NCBI RefSeq assembly: GCF_003254395.2
Contig: NC_037640.1
Location: 2,009,501 to 2,073,500 of the forward strand
Direction: 5' to 3'
Origin: Apis mellifera
Lineage: Eukaryota; Arthropoda; Insecta; Hymenoptera; Apidae
Length of the DNA: 64,000 nucleotides
The notes beneath the pieces were generated by a model. It saw nothing but the letters and a program-made list of their open reading frames with translations, had not been told where the DNA came from and did no database searches. This document shows, one piece after another, positions 23,634 to 35,960 of this stretch (position 1 is the stretch's first letter; each line of letters opens with the position of its first letter). A program made the position numbers and the translations under genes.

Positions 23634-26599
23634 GATAGATTTACTTTTTTAAAAAATTCGCGAAGCTTTTTCTTTTTTTAAATAAATCGTATTACAGTTA
23701 CAAATCGTTTCACTGTTAAGAATATTTGCGAAGTGATGTTCGGTCAACTCATTTCTCAATTTCATGGATATTCGTAATCCTGACATATGGGATTACCATC
23801 TACAATTTTACAGGATTTACCATCCGACTGTAGATTTATTTTCCCAGAGGAAGCGAGAAACAGAGAGAGAGAGAGAGTGGACAGATTTCTCATGCTATGG
23901 GATACATTTTTATTATATTGCGCGAAATTAACGTTAAAAACTGGGAGAAAAATGGAGATATTTAGGACGACAAATTAAAGATACGCGGTCGTTAGAACGG
24001 GGATAACTGGGTCGAAAATAAAGGGGAAAAGCGGCTAAAGGCAAAGATGAAAAGAAATACGGCGGAGATAAGACGGGAGGGGAGGAAAGGTTTTGAGGAA
24101 GAAAAACAGGGTGGTAGAATTAAAGAAAAGAAAGGGAATCAAGGACGCGAGAGTTGGACCCCCAGTTTGGCGTTTGGCCCATGGCCGTCGGGGAAGAAGG
24201 TTCATTTGTCTTTCGCGAAATGTACTCCATGTTTCGTCTTGATTCAAGATAACAGGCCCTGGCTCTTTTCCATCGTGGAACAATACTTTCGAAAATACTT
24301 GGAAAGCGTAATAATAACCGCCCTCCAAAATAAACTACTTTTCTCTTAAATTAAAGAGAAAAGTTTTCTTCGTTGTTCTTTGTTGACAATTAAATAAAAC
24401 AATTACGACTTGTAAAAATTGGATGGAAGTTTAAACTTAAAAAAAATAATCATGATTTTAATTAAATTTAAATAATAATAATAATATTTGAAATATGTGA
24501 TTATTCACAACAATGAAATGAAATTTCACTCGAAAAATTCAAGCTTGATCATATAATCACTTTGTATCACTCATTTGTGAACAGGGTAGAAAAATATGGA
24601 AATTTGAATAAAATTATACGTCCAACTAACGAAAAATAAAATCGAATATAAATAAGAAACGATATCGCAAAGAAGTATCTTTTAAAAACAATGAATTTTA
24701 TTCGTTTCGTGGATGGAAAAAGTAAGAAGAGGGTTAAAAATTCGAAAGAGGCATCGAAAGGTTACGATATTTACCAGTATCGGGACAGGGATAAAGAAGG
24801 GAATAATTTATACGTTGATGCAACTTGAATAATACAAGACACAAGAAGTGGGCACAATAATGAAAACCGCTTTGTTTTCCTGTTCTTCGTGAAACATTGA
24901 AAGGCTGAAGACAAAAGACAAAAGTCTTACGACGATTTCTCCTCTCTCGATTGACGAATAGCACTCTTCTTTTAGATCAAGGAAGAAGAAGTAAGATACA
25001 TTTTTTTTTTAAAATGATTTTTCTTAAAAGAAATCAAAAACTCGAATTTTATTATCCTGATTGAAAAACAAATCTTCGAGATATTTTATATTTACGAGTG
25101 TTAAAAAATGTTAACAAATTTATAATCGTTTTCGATTATCTCCATACTGTGTTTCGAATACATTCACCGATGGGAATAAACAAATGGACTTTATAAAAGT
25201 CATCGAGCAGGAGCGGGGGGGAGGATGAAGTATTGTAAAGTTTGAATGGAAAGTTGGGTAGTGAAATGAACTGGAAATGAGAAGAATGGAATGGCTCGGT
25301 GAAACGTAAAGATTAATTCGCACAATTAAATGCGCCACGCCTGTTGATTTTTGCAACCCCTTTTTTCCCCTCTCACTCCCCATTTTCGAATGGAAATTCG
25401 AAACCTGTTAAAGGGCAGATGTCGCGCGATAAATACGAGCAATAAAACGACACGGCTTGACTGGAATATGATTAATTATGACGAATCACCGTGGCTGCCG
25501 GCGGTTTTCATAAACCTCTATGAGCGTTGCTCTCCTATACATATGTATATACATATATACATATATATTCTCGCTTCGTGAAACCATTCAGACGAAACTT
25601 CATAAAACTGATAATAGCTTTCCAATCAATTTTTCATGCAATGCCAATTGAAGTTCGAAGTTTACTTGATTCAGCCGCGTCCAATTCGAATCAATCGTAA
25701 AACGGTTCCATCCCCCATTCGAATTTCGAAAACCTTTCATAACGGTGTCGAGTTCTCTACGAATTCCTGGCAAAAAGTATTGCATTACAGTTTTTGCAGA
25801 GGTGGAATACATTTTTTTTAAAATTGAGTCAAATGACTTTGACAATTTTTTTTTTCGAAATACGAAGAAAACAACAAAGATGAGATGGAAAATTAATGGA
25901 TTATAAATATCTTGATTATTTTTTAGTGTAATATGACGTTTCTTCCGTTCAAGGAGAGCTTGAATAATTAATATATCACTTTACAAGCTTTATTAATTTG
26001 AAGTTAAAGTATTTCTAAACTAATAATTTTATGTACAAGTATAATACATAGAGTTGATGAATAAAGAAATAAATGGTTGCGTTTAAAGAAGTGGAGAAAA
26101 CTTTAAAATTTTCTGCAAAAGAAAAGAATTATTATCGCCAAAAATATTCAAATATCTCCTATATTTCATCGAAATGAATGGAAAGATATATATAAATATA
26201 GATTTTAAAGAATACGAATACTTTTTGCCAAGGGTTATAAGCTGTACCAGTTATTTTTCTCATTTTTCCCCACCAACTTTTTTTCCCCTCCTCTCCCAGT
26301 TTTATTCCCGTTGCTTTCTTTCGCCCTCGAGTGCGACAGCTTTTCGAGCTTATCTACGTGCCACTCATTTGCTCGAGTTTCTCTCTGGAAACTTCACAGG
26401 TACCTCCAGGTTGCCAAGATCGTTACTGTTTTATCCGTCGTTCTCTCTAAAAAAAAAAAAGAAAAAAAAAAAGAAAATTTCCACTTCCCCTTTTCCATGC
26501 ACGTCTAGTGATCCTACTGGTCGCTTTGCTGCAACCACCACGTGCTCTTTTTATCCTTTTTTCTATTGGATCACTAGGATGGAATGAAAAAAAGAAGAG

Positions 26600-26618
26600 G
26601 AAGAAGAAGAAGAAGAAG
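26600..26618. repeat. (GAA)n microsatellite
   Basis: About six AAG/GAA units within a purine-rich stretch. A TTA run follows at about 26804-26821. Confidence 0.85.
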
Positions 26619-27895
26619 CAAAAGTGCGCGAATATTTTCTATCCAATTTTTTATCCAATCTTTCGTACAACGAGAGGAAAATTTATTTTCTCTGACCGGT
26701 GAATTCTTTCTTTTAAGTATTTCATTATCATTTTTTGAAAGCTATAAAATAATAGCAATAATAGAGGAATGCGTTTGTGAATCCATCTTTGATTCGTCGA
26801 GGATTATTATTATTATTATTTCTAAAGGGTATAAAATGGCAAAATATTTGATGGAAATTCCGTAATGTCAAAGAAATTTCAAAGAAAACATGTTTTCCTC
26901 GCTCAATCAACCAAAGGAATTTCCCTCGTCATTGGGGGCTTCGATTCGAACTCCTTTGGCACAGAAAATGTAAACATATTTACATACTTCCTCTCTCAGT
27001 CCGATGTTTGGATCATTTTCAACCCGATTTACTTGCCAATCGTATGCGATAACTCAATGCTACTGTAAAAGATTGAATAATTTCTATCCTCATGATCACC
27101 TTTGATCCGATCATCCGTGTCACGCAGCTCGTACCCTTCGTGTTTAATTAAAGAAAAATAAAGAAAACAAATTTTAATCGCAAATCATCGAGATTAACAT
27201 CTGGAAACACGAATTAATTATATTCGAAAGAATATAAATAATATTTTCATATACAATCTTATTTTCGATCTTCCACACACAACAAATATGAAATAATATT
27301 AACCTCGACGAGGTCCAAACACCTTTGCCTCGCTCACAGCATCCATTTTCCGCGACGAACAAGGAAAGAATAATCAAAGAAAGAAAAGGAAAACACGATT
27401 GCACCCACTCGATTATATTATACAATTCTTTCTCAGATCGACGAAAATCGTTTCCAAGCGATTAACACAATTAACGCTTAATTTCGAAGCCAAAGTATAA
27501 GGCTTTGGGGAACGAGCGTGGATCACAGGATCGATATCCTCTGTTTGGCATTCCCATTTTCGGTCTGTTCGCTCGTTGGAGGAAGGTGGAACAAGTTGGA
27601 GGAACCTCGACGAAGACTAGCAGTCGTCCTGGGTGGAGGAGGAGTGTAAAAGGGCGGCCACGCGCTCCGAAAAGTCCCCAGACGCTGCTCCCGAGCACTG
27701 AAACAGAGAGTTGAAAAAATCGTCGCGTGGATGAGTATGCAAGTACAAGGATACGTGTAGAGAAAAATTGGTAAAATTTAAGTTGTTTGTAAACTTGATA
27801 AATAAGCCTATAGAATATCCTATGAATTCGACAACAGTTTCATATAACATTAATCGTGTAATAATACGAGATAGCAACAATTCCTTGATACAAAA

Positions 27896-27975
27896 AGAAT
27901 CTAAAAGAGAGTCTCGATAAAATATTCTAGCTCAACATTGGAATTGCAGTAAGAAATGTGACATAAAAATCTTAA
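27896..27975. repeat. Dispersed repeat fragment, copy 1
   Basis: The order GAGTCTCGATAAAATATT, AGCTCAACATTGGAATTG and GTAAGAAATGTGA is matched at 35850-35955 by closely similar blocks separated by an insertion. It is probably a decayed interspersed repeat. Confidence 0.5.
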
Positions 27976-28085
27976 GAATTAAGTCTATTTTGCATTTTAC
28001 AAAACATATAAAACTCTTGATAAAGAAATAAATGTCTCTACAGGAATAGACTTGTCTTTAGAAAACAACTTAATTAATCACAAAA

Positions 28086-28086
<1 letters not shown>

Positions 28087-28120
<34 letters not shown>
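28087..28120. repeat. (GAAA)n microsatellite
   Basis: About eight uninterrupted GAAA units. Confidence 0.95.
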
Positions 28121-28139
28121 GAACTTTACGTTAAAAATT

Positions 28140-28795
28140 TCAATCTCGCCTGTGGCCCCAGGAATCCGTATAATTAATTTCCCCTCCTATCCATAACCAA
28201 AAGCAAAAAGTATCCATCTCGAGAAACTTTCCAGTACCGCGACGTTTCGATTCCCTTCCGGATGAAAAAAGTTGAACTCGGATCTCCCCCGAGGAGAGAT
28301 TGGAGAGAATGGCGGGGACATCTCCGCCGGATATCCATCGAATCTTCTTCATCGTCGCGTTGCCGCACGCGAGATATTGTTTAAACGATCCATCGATTCG
28401 AGAGGGAAGGGGAATCCGCGACACCGCGAAGGCTTGGGAAGCAATGAAAACTTGAAAAGTTGGCGCTTTTTTCCTTTCATTTTCGACTCGGCTCGGCTCG
28501 GCTCGGCTCGGCATCGCTGAAAGCGCAGACGATGCTGATTTCCCAGCGGGTATCGTCCATCTATAAATCTATACCCGGAGGTTGTTTAGCCGGGGCGCCC
28601 GTGTGCGCGTGTATCCCACCGGCTGTGTGTATTTTTCATTCTATCCTCTTTTCCACCCGCCTCGCCGACCCGAAAGGAAACTTTTATCTCGCGAAACTTT
28701 ATTTCTTCCGGCCTCTCGATCGGGAGGAGCCGAGGAAACAAAGAGGGTTCTCTCCAGCTCATCGATTCTTCGCTGATTCCAGGATCGATAGATCG
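28140..28795. other. GC island
   Basis: One of the largest GC-rich blocks in the window. Overlapping frames are open on both strands (28140-28514 minus, 28272-28520 plus, 28460-28798 plus), with no domain and low sequence coherence. A CTCGG pentamer run sits inside. Confidence 0.4.
28487..28511. repeat. (CTCGG)5 pentanucleotide repeat
   Basis: Five perfect CTCGG units, unusually GC-rich for this window. Confidence 0.95.
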
Positions 28796-29177
28796 TAATT
28801 GCTTTCGGATTTTTAATTATCGAATATTCAAATCGTTGTCTCTTTCTTTATTATTATTATACAAGGCTTGCAGGAGGGATACATATTGGATGGATTGAAG
28901 AAAGTTAGGAATAAAAATTGCACGATTTGTATAAATTTAATCCTCCTCCCTGGCTTCAGGAATTTTAAAAAAAGGCTAGTTTGGGTATTTTCAATCATTA
29001 TTATTATTCGAATGGAAATTGAACAGCAATCGAATAATCTAACAGTTGTTAATTTAATAGATTTATTATTATTATTATAATTTATTATTTGTATTTATTA
29101 TTATAATTTAATTTCAATTTGAATTTCGTTGCAATTGTGAATTAAGATAACTATATATGAAATTGATAATTTGATGT

Positions 29178-29570
29178 ACGAAACAATTGACAAAGATCGT
29201 TTTATTTTTTAATATCTTAAATATTATTATAGATCGAAGAAATCGATATCGCAATTACTAAATAAATCCATACGAAACAATTAACAAAGATCGTTTTATT
29301 TTTTTTATTATTAGAGATCAAAAAAATCGATATCACAACTAAATAAATCCATACGAAACAATTAACAAAGATCGTTTTATTTTTTTTATTATTAGATATC
29401 GAAGAAATCGATATCACAACTACTAAATAAATCCATACGAAACAATTAACAAAGATCGTTTTATTTTTTTTATTATTAGAGATCGAAGAAATCGATATCA
29501 CAACTACTAAATAAATCCATACGAAATAATTAACAAAGATCGTTTTATTTTTTAATATCTTTTTTAATAT
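29178..29570. repeat. About 84-bp tandem repeat, five copies
   Basis: CAAAGATCGTTTTATTTTTT recurs starting at 29191, 29285, 29366, 29450 and 29534 (periods 94, 81, 84, 84). Each unit also has ATCGATATCACAACTA and AAATCCATACGAAACAATTAAC. A minus-strand frame (29217-29501) reads through because 84 is a multiple of three, giving a repeated peptide with INNKKNKTIFVNCFVWIYL-like blocks. That frame is a by-product of the repeat, not evidence of a protein. Confidence 0.93.
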
Positions 29571-32500
29571 CTCTATATTTTAATATCTCTCTCCATCAGA
29601 AATTTCGTATAACGTATAACGATATTAGAAAAAGTTATTCTAATTTAATTCCAGGAGGGTTTTTTAACACGAAAATAATCGCCCTAAACGAGGAGCGAAG
29701 CGCGAGTGGCTCTTGGTTCGAAATTATTAATCTTTTCGATTGACTCTTTTTCGAAAATATGGCGGTATTTGGCCGGCGGAGGTAATGCGCCGTGTAATTG
29801 AAATCGTGAACAATGAATGTCCACAGCTAATCGACGATCGAAAAATGACGAGTTGCGGTCCATTTAATCGAAGTCGAGCCACAATTGGCGCCCGCAACGC
29901 GCGCCCAACGGTCGGACAAAGAGATCTTTTCGATCGTGTTTCCATTCGAAATTTCCACCGCGAGACCGCGATTGTTCCAAAATGTACAAGTATTTTTACT
30001 CGATTCTCCTCTTTCGTTCTCTCCATTAACGCCTCGATAATAATAATAATAATAATATCTCGTGCAAATATTCAAATTTATCCAGAGAGAAGATACATAT
30101 TGTATTCATTCAACGAACTCAAGAAAATTTTTCGAATGTATTTTCGTAAGACGCAGATATACTTGGATTTAAAAAAATAAATCGATTTTTATTTTTAATA
30201 ACGAATTCTGTATATCATTGATTAAAATAAGAACTTTAGTGAATTTGAGAGAGGAGATAAAGCTTCTGATTTCGTTAGATAAATAACAACGTCGGTGAAA
30301 GAATATTTCGCGTTCCTTTGTTAGGATTCTACGAGAAGAAGAGAGTCTTCAGAGGCGAAGAGGGAAAAAAGTGGCTAAAAAGGGATGCGAAACAGGGATA
30401 CAGAGAGGTGGTGCAAAAGTTCGGAGTGAACTTTCAGCTTTTTAAGCTCTTTGCTTTGACTTGGCGCGTCCCGTTCAGGGTTACCATGGGTATGGAATTC
30501 CTCATTCGAGAGCCTAGGGATATTTGTTTAAGCGTTGGCGACAATTTTCTTGTCCTTCGAATCAAACTTTTATCAACCCCTTCTGATTTGTTTTCATTTT
30601 TTTGTGCCAATTGTTGTATGTAAAAGGAGAACTGTATGAATATATCATCTGAATGTATTATATTCAAAATGATTTCATTAATTGAATATTCCATTCATTA
30701 TCTTTGTTACAATTTTAAATTTGGATAAAATAATTCTTGCATAGATGAGTCGATACTTTGTACTTTTTAATAGAATTAGAGTCAAACAGTTTTTCTTTTC
30801 AATTTCTCCTCAATCATAAAGATTCTACGTAGAATTTATACTTTAAGTAGATTTAATCAACGAAAAATGTATATTTCATTCAATAATTTCTTGAAAATCA
30901 AGAAAATAAATATAATTAGAGATAATTGTGATAAATTTTGTTACAAGTTTACTTGAAATTAATTTATTATTACCAATTCAAAAATTATTCGAAAGTAACA
31001 AAACTTTTTCTCGAAATTTCAAAAAGAAAAAATAATAGCAACAACGATTCCAAATCTTTCGAGAGAAAATACTTCAAAATAGAGATTTCGAACAATAATC
31101 GACGATAATTAAAACGAAAATATAAAATTGCATCACGTGAGAATCGTACGATTAAAGACTCGCGTTATATTTATAATCCCAGTTTCGCGATAAAACGTGA
31201 ACAAGGCGGATGATAAATTGCGCGATTTTTGCGTACGATTAATTTTTTAGGATTTACTTCTCGGCTATCAGTTTTTCGGGGGGGGGAAGGGATGATCCTG
31301 AAACAGCGAGCACCCCGATTTTACATCCGTTATTTCCCTTCGTCCATCGAGAGGAGATGCAATTACTTATCTGGATCCGTATTAAAAGAGAGAAATGATC
31401 CGTGGAAAATTTATCGATTTATAAATAATATCCAGCAACATCGATCGATCATCGAACATGGTGTACAAATTTTCGAGAAAAAAAGATATAAAAAAAAAAG
31501 GAAAAAATTCGAAATAGGAAGTTACACGCGTGTGCGCCAAAATCCGATATCGTTTAATTCACGGTTTACATATCGAGTTGCCATGGAAAATGGAAAAAAC
31601 TTGGGGGACGAGAGGAAAAAAACCCATTTTCACTTCACGTCCACGCAATATTTGCAAAATTAAATTAAACAGTGAAACCGTTTTTTCATCCGACTTTGAA
31701 CCCGGAAACTTGTCAAATATTTATTCGACCGGGTTTTCCAAGCTCTCCCTCCCCTCTCCTCTCCCGAATAAAAGAAAAATTTCACTCGTTAAATAAAACG
31801 AGGGTTTAAAAACTCGATTTTAATTTTCTCCGAGGGAAGGGTTCTCCCTGGGTGGAAGAAAGGAAGGGTCGAAGTAAACTATGGCGAATATCGCGAAAAC
31901 GATGGAAAATACACGGGAAGAAAAATTGGGAGCAAAAAAAAAAAAGTTTCCCCGGGAACGTGACTGGTAAGAGTTTCTATTTTTGCAGCCGGCTCGTTCT
32001 TTCTTTCTTTGCCTCCCTCCTCTTTATTTTCTCGAGGACAATTACACTAATGCCTTCGCCATTCTCGTCTCCCAGCACTCTGAAACTCGACTTTGGCCGG
32101 GGATAGAGAAGTGGTGGTAAAACTCGAAATTGAAATAGATGCAAATGTCGAGTCGAATGGGTGATACGATTCTCCCTTTCGATTTCATTGCGAAATTTTT
32201 TTCCCACCTGCGAAATTGAGGAATTTGAACAATTTTGATATTGTTTTCGTTAATTTGTCAAATTAATCGTCGCCATTTCTATTCGTTCTTCTTGGAGATA
32301 ATTAATTTAATTTACGTTCGCGATGAAACGAAAAATGCTTCGTTCTTTTTTTTTTCCCCCTCCAATGATTCTAGGAATGATAATAATTTATATGATTTTT
32401 CGTATGATACAAAGAAAGGAAAAATTCAAACTCGTAGCTTTTATATCGAATGGTAATTTACATCAATTGTAAATTAAAATAAATAAATTGTTGAGAATTG

Positions 32501-32856
32501 TTTAAAAACAGAGAGATCTTCTTGTAAATCGCGATTAAAATGCAGTTATATATTCACAGAATCGTTAGTATATCACGTATGTTTGTTGAATAGAATCACA
32601 TGGAAATCAATTACCATAATATCAATATATCGGGAAATTATATTAATATAATATTACTTACGTTTTAACAATATCGACAATGAAAATATTCGTACAGAAA
32701 ATATACACGTTTTGTTCAAACTTTAGAGTTTCATTTAAAATAAATTTCCCTTCAATTCGATCTCTTCCAAATGTACAAAAATATCTAAACTCTTCTATTT
32801 TTCTGTTCGTGTAAATTTTGTTGTTAAATTCGTCTCATAATCATTTTCAAAATCAA
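29571..32856. other. Non-coding stretch with GC islands
   Basis: GC-richer blocks lie at 29660-30030, 30310-30560, 31230-31400 and 31840-32110. The frames at 29740-30180 (146 codons), 30318-30623 and 31229-31663 have no known domain. A purine tract with G8 is near 31278. No RNA gene was found. Confidence 0.35.
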
Positions 32857-32857
32857 A

Positions 32858-32930
32858 TTTTTAATATAGTATATTAAAATACATTTAATCTCCAATTAAA
32901 AAAAATTAATTAAATTTAATACATATAATA
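32858..32930 (+). pseudogene. trnG: Mitochondrial tRNA-Gly remnant (NUMT)
   Basis: The anticodon arm is intact: stem TTTAA (32884-32888) pairs with TTAAA (32896-32900) around a 7-nt loop TCTCCAA with anticodon TCC at 32891-32893. Before it, TATAGTATATTAAAATACA resembles an insect mitochondrial tRNA-Gly D arm. After it, ATTAA (32905-32909) pairs with TTAAT (32916-32920) as a T arm. The acceptor stem pairs poorly, so the boundaries are approximate. Its position directly before nad3 matches insect mitochondrial gene order. It is a nuclear copy and probably non-functional. Confidence 0.65.
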
Positions 32931-32931
32931 A

Positions 32932-33174
32932 GATTTATTTTTTATATACTTTATTTTAATTATTTTAATTTCATTTATATTAAATAAATTAATTGCAATT
33001 TATAAAAAAAAAGAGTATGAAAAAAGTCCTCCATTTGAATGTGGTTTTAATCCAATTACAAAAGCAAACTTACCATTTTCTTTACCTTTTTTTTTAATAA
33101 CAATAATATTTTTAATTTTTGATGTTGAAATTATTTTAATAACACATCACTTCACTAAAAAAAATCTTATTTAA
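32932..33174 (+). pseudogene. nad3: Truncated mitochondrial nad3 copy (NUMT)
   Basis: The frame is open from 32932 (after TAA at 32929) to TAA at 33172, about 80 codons. It encodes an N-terminal hydrophobic segment, then a lysine-rich loop YKKKEYEKSPP, then ECGFNPITKANLPFSLPF and FLIFDVEII. These are the hallmark motifs of NADH dehydrogenase subunit 3, a core membrane subunit of respiratory complex I. The conserved Cys of the ECGF loop is present (TGT at 33040-33042). Insect ND3 is about 117 residues; here similarity ends near 33141 and the last third is replaced by unrelated sequence. No ATG start exists, but ATA/ATT starts are normal in mitochondrial code. The absence of internal stops implies a recent transfer. 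It cannot make ND3 from the nucleus, as ATA would read Ile instead of Met and there is no targeting signal. Confidence 0.9.
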
Positions 33175-33940
33175 TTAGCTACTCTTTTACCTAACGAATC
33201 TCCAAAATTGGAGAGAACCACAATAAATAAAGAGAGAGAGAGAGACCTAACCTACGTTTCGTACATCTCATTCCATCTTGCGTGGAACGAAAACTGGGAA
33301 AGCGAGGTTAATTCCATTCTTCTGTATTCGATTTGATCTAACTCTGGACCCCCCCTCCCTCCTCGTAATCGTTTCGTTTAAGCAGCGATCGTCGAGCGCG
33401 GTAACGAGGCAAGCAAACGATGGTCAAACAATATTGCGTTTACTCCATATTCGTGTTCCTATTGTTATTCAAACCGCATCGAGTTTTATTACAAGACAAA
33501 TACACGTTAACCAATTAATCCGTTGCATTTGTGTACACGTGTGGATGCTCGTGATGCGCGGCCGTGCAGTGTTCAACCCTCGATGTTTGCCTGACCGATT
33601 TTCAAATCCCTTCACACCGAAAATGCTTTCCAATGTAACGAGGAGGAGGGAAGGGTTATACAGGGATTTGCGGTTGTTACCTCTTTGTGCTACCTCTTCT
33701 GTCTAAAACATAACGAATATCGAAATCGGTATCGATTCGATTAGTATTATCTGAAATCGTGCTACTTTTCAAGTTGTTGTTTTTCAACAGAATTTGCAAA
33801 TAAAAATAGAATATTTTCCAAATAAAAGTTTTTCGAAAATGTGACTATCTTTTGTGCGTGCACGTACATTTGAGATTTAAATGGATTTTTGATTCGGTTT
33901 ATTCTTCTATTTTTTTTTTTTTTTAAATAATTATATTTAT
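33175..33940. other. Non-coding stretch with a GA run and GC island
   Basis: A (GA) run lies at 33231-33245. The frame 33278-33706 (142 codons, plus) runs through a GC-richer block but has no domain, codon periodicity or splice context that I can support. I leave it uncalled. Confidence 0.35.
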
Positions 33941-34085
33941 AAAATTTATAAAATTTGGAAGAAATTTTTATTAATATTTGATTAATCGTTATTTTTCAAT
34001 TATTTCAAAGGAAATGTATAAATTAATATTGTTTGTAATAATATATTTCATTGTTTGATTTGAAATGATGTCTTCAAATATTTTC

Positions 34086-34134
34086 CATAACCTTAAAAAT
34101 AGGTTATGTAACAATGATTTATGATTATTGTTAC
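34086..34134. other. Twin hairpins, copy A
   Basis: CATAACCT (34086-34093) pairs with AGGTTATG (34101-34108), loop 7. GTAACAAT (34108-34115) pairs with ATTGTTAC (34127-34134), loop 11. Both 8-bp stems are perfect and share one base. Confidence 0.75.
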
Positions 34135-34434
34135 AAATAATTTAATTTAATTTGTAGACGAAAATTTGAGTTGGGTTGAGGGTTTGATTTTGAAGAGTAA
34201 CTTTTTTATTGTCCATATTTTTTTAAAGTAAAAATGATACTTATTTTTTTTTATAAAATTTGGAAGAAATCTAATTTTTCATGGGAACTTGTGTAATGCA
34301 ATTTGTCTTTATTTTTATTAATCCCTGATTAATCGTTATTTTTCAATTATTTCAAAGGAAATGTATAAATTAATATTATTTGTAATAATATATTTCATTG
34401 TTTGATTTGAAATGATGTCTTTTCAAATATTTTT

Positions 34435-34483
34435 CATAACCTTAAAAATAGGTTATGTAACAATGATTTATGATTATTGTTAC
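34435..34483. other. Twin hairpins, copy B
   Basis: The same two perfect stems are conserved in the second copy: 34435-34442 with 34450-34457, and 34457-34464 with 34476-34483. In the third copy both are broken. Confidence 0.75.
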
Positions 34484-35844
34484 AAATAATTTAATTTAAT
34501 TTGTAGACGAAAATTTGGTTGATCTAATTTTTCAACTATTTCAACAAAAACGTGTAAATTAATATTGTTTATAATAATACTGTTTCTATTGAAATAAATA
34601 TATTCAGCAAATATTTTTCATATCTTGAAAATAGGTTTGTAATGATTGTCACTACTAAGTTATTTAATTTAATTTCACGTCTCTTTTATGTAATTTTTAA
34701 AAAAAATAATCGACCCAGTAACTGAAAGAAGCGCGGCAATTGTACAATTTACTCTAACATTTCATTTTTAAAAATATTTTCGATGGAAATACGAACTGGA
34801 AATATTGAAAATATGTAATAAATACGAGACGTGTTTAATACCATATTATCACGATAAATCTTTAATATTTTTCAATATCCGCCGCAATAAATTATAAATC
34901 GCTTTCATTTATTATATTTTCATGTTAGTTATCCTTGAAATAAATAAGCTGATAAACGCTTTAATAAGCTATATCGAAACAAATTGCGAATAAAGGTGGC
35001 TCTTTAAAATTTACTTTATCATCCTTCAATGATTATATACACGATTTAGATAGAATAAAATTATTATTATTATTATAGTAAAATTGAAAGGAAAATATAA
35101 TAAATGATATGATAGAATTATTCTCTCATCCAATTTCTTAATAATTTCGTGTAATCTCAAGACAAAGATTACTTCGTTTTAAAACGTGTTCATTTCATTA
35201 ATCTAATAATTATGATAATCGTAACAAGGGAAGGGAATCATTTAAGGAGGAAAATTTTGCAAAAAATTTCATTTCATGCTAGTGTTTGCTCGATGACGAG
35301 CGAGCAAAGTCCATCATTAAAATGAATATTTCAACCCTTGAGAAATCTCCCCTCGAAATCTCTAATTCTTCCGGGAATGTCGAACGAAACGAATGCACCT
35401 TTTTTCTGATATTTTTCTCTCTCTTTCTTTTTTTTTTTTTTTTTTCAACGCGCAACGTTGAAAGCTCTCCGTTACAGAATTGCAGATCGCGTATTGAATA
35501 ATCGGCGCGATCGAATGATGGCCGTTCCATCCCCTTGTTATCCTACTACTATCACGACCCGGTGAAATGACAACACTCCCAATAAAATCAATGGGAAACG
35601 TTTCGAACATTTCAACATTTACTTTAACGGCAATTATCATAGGCATTGCCGTTGGAATTTATTTAGAGACGTTCGTTTTCGAATCCATCGTCGAATAACT
35701 GGTTCGTTAAAGTCGAGTTTTTTTTATCATTTCAGATTATTTTTAATTCGAAGAGAAGAAAAGTCGTTTTCTGCGATCGTTAGAGTTTGCCATTTTCTAT
35801 CATTATTTCTTCTCTTTTCTTCAATTCATTTACAAAAAGGATTT

Positions 35845-35960
35845 AAAAAGAAGTCTCAATAAAATATTGTTTAAAGTATTTGAAAAAAAAAAACATTTTA
35901 GAAGTTGTTTGTATAATATTTAACTCGACATTGAAGTTGGTGTAAGAAATGTGATGCCAC
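35845..35960. repeat. Dispersed repeat fragment, copy 2
   Basis: AAGTCTCAATAAAATATTG, AACTCGACATTGAAGTTG and GTAAGAAATGTGATG match the blocks at 27896-27975 in order, with about 55 extra bases between the first two. Confidence 0.5.

Larger units (their letters stand above)
23640..28085. other. Non-coding stretch with scattered GC islands
   Basis: GC-richer blocks lie at about 23990-24340, 25330-25520, 26240-26580 and 27280-27730. ORFs open on both strands in these islands (for example 24035-24328 minus with 24047-24349 plus) are compositional. A/T runs and GAA runs occur at 26450-26475 and 26600-26618. No splice-flanked exon was recognised. Confidence 0.35.
33941..34675. repeat. 347-bp duplication with a degenerate third copy
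   Basis: A segment of about 210 bp, from TATAAAATTTGGAAGAAAT through TTGTAGACGAAAATTTG, occurs at about 33945-34167 and again at about 34252-34516. The offset is 347 bp at the GGAAATGTATAAATTAATAT anchor (34010 and 34357). A degraded third copy follows to about 34675. Both good copies preserve two back-to-back hairpins (separate entries). Confidence 0.9.

Noticed and set aside
29217..29501. Minus-strand ORF with repeated peptide
   Set aside because: It is a by-product of an 84-bp tandem repeat whose length is a multiple of three.
29740..30180. 146-codon plus-strand ORF
   Set aside because: It is extended by an (ATA)n isoleucine run and an AT-rich tail; antisense frames are also open and no family is recognised.
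33278..33706. 142-codon plus-strand ORF
   Set aside because: No domain or motif and no exon signals; it begins at a GA microsatellite edge.
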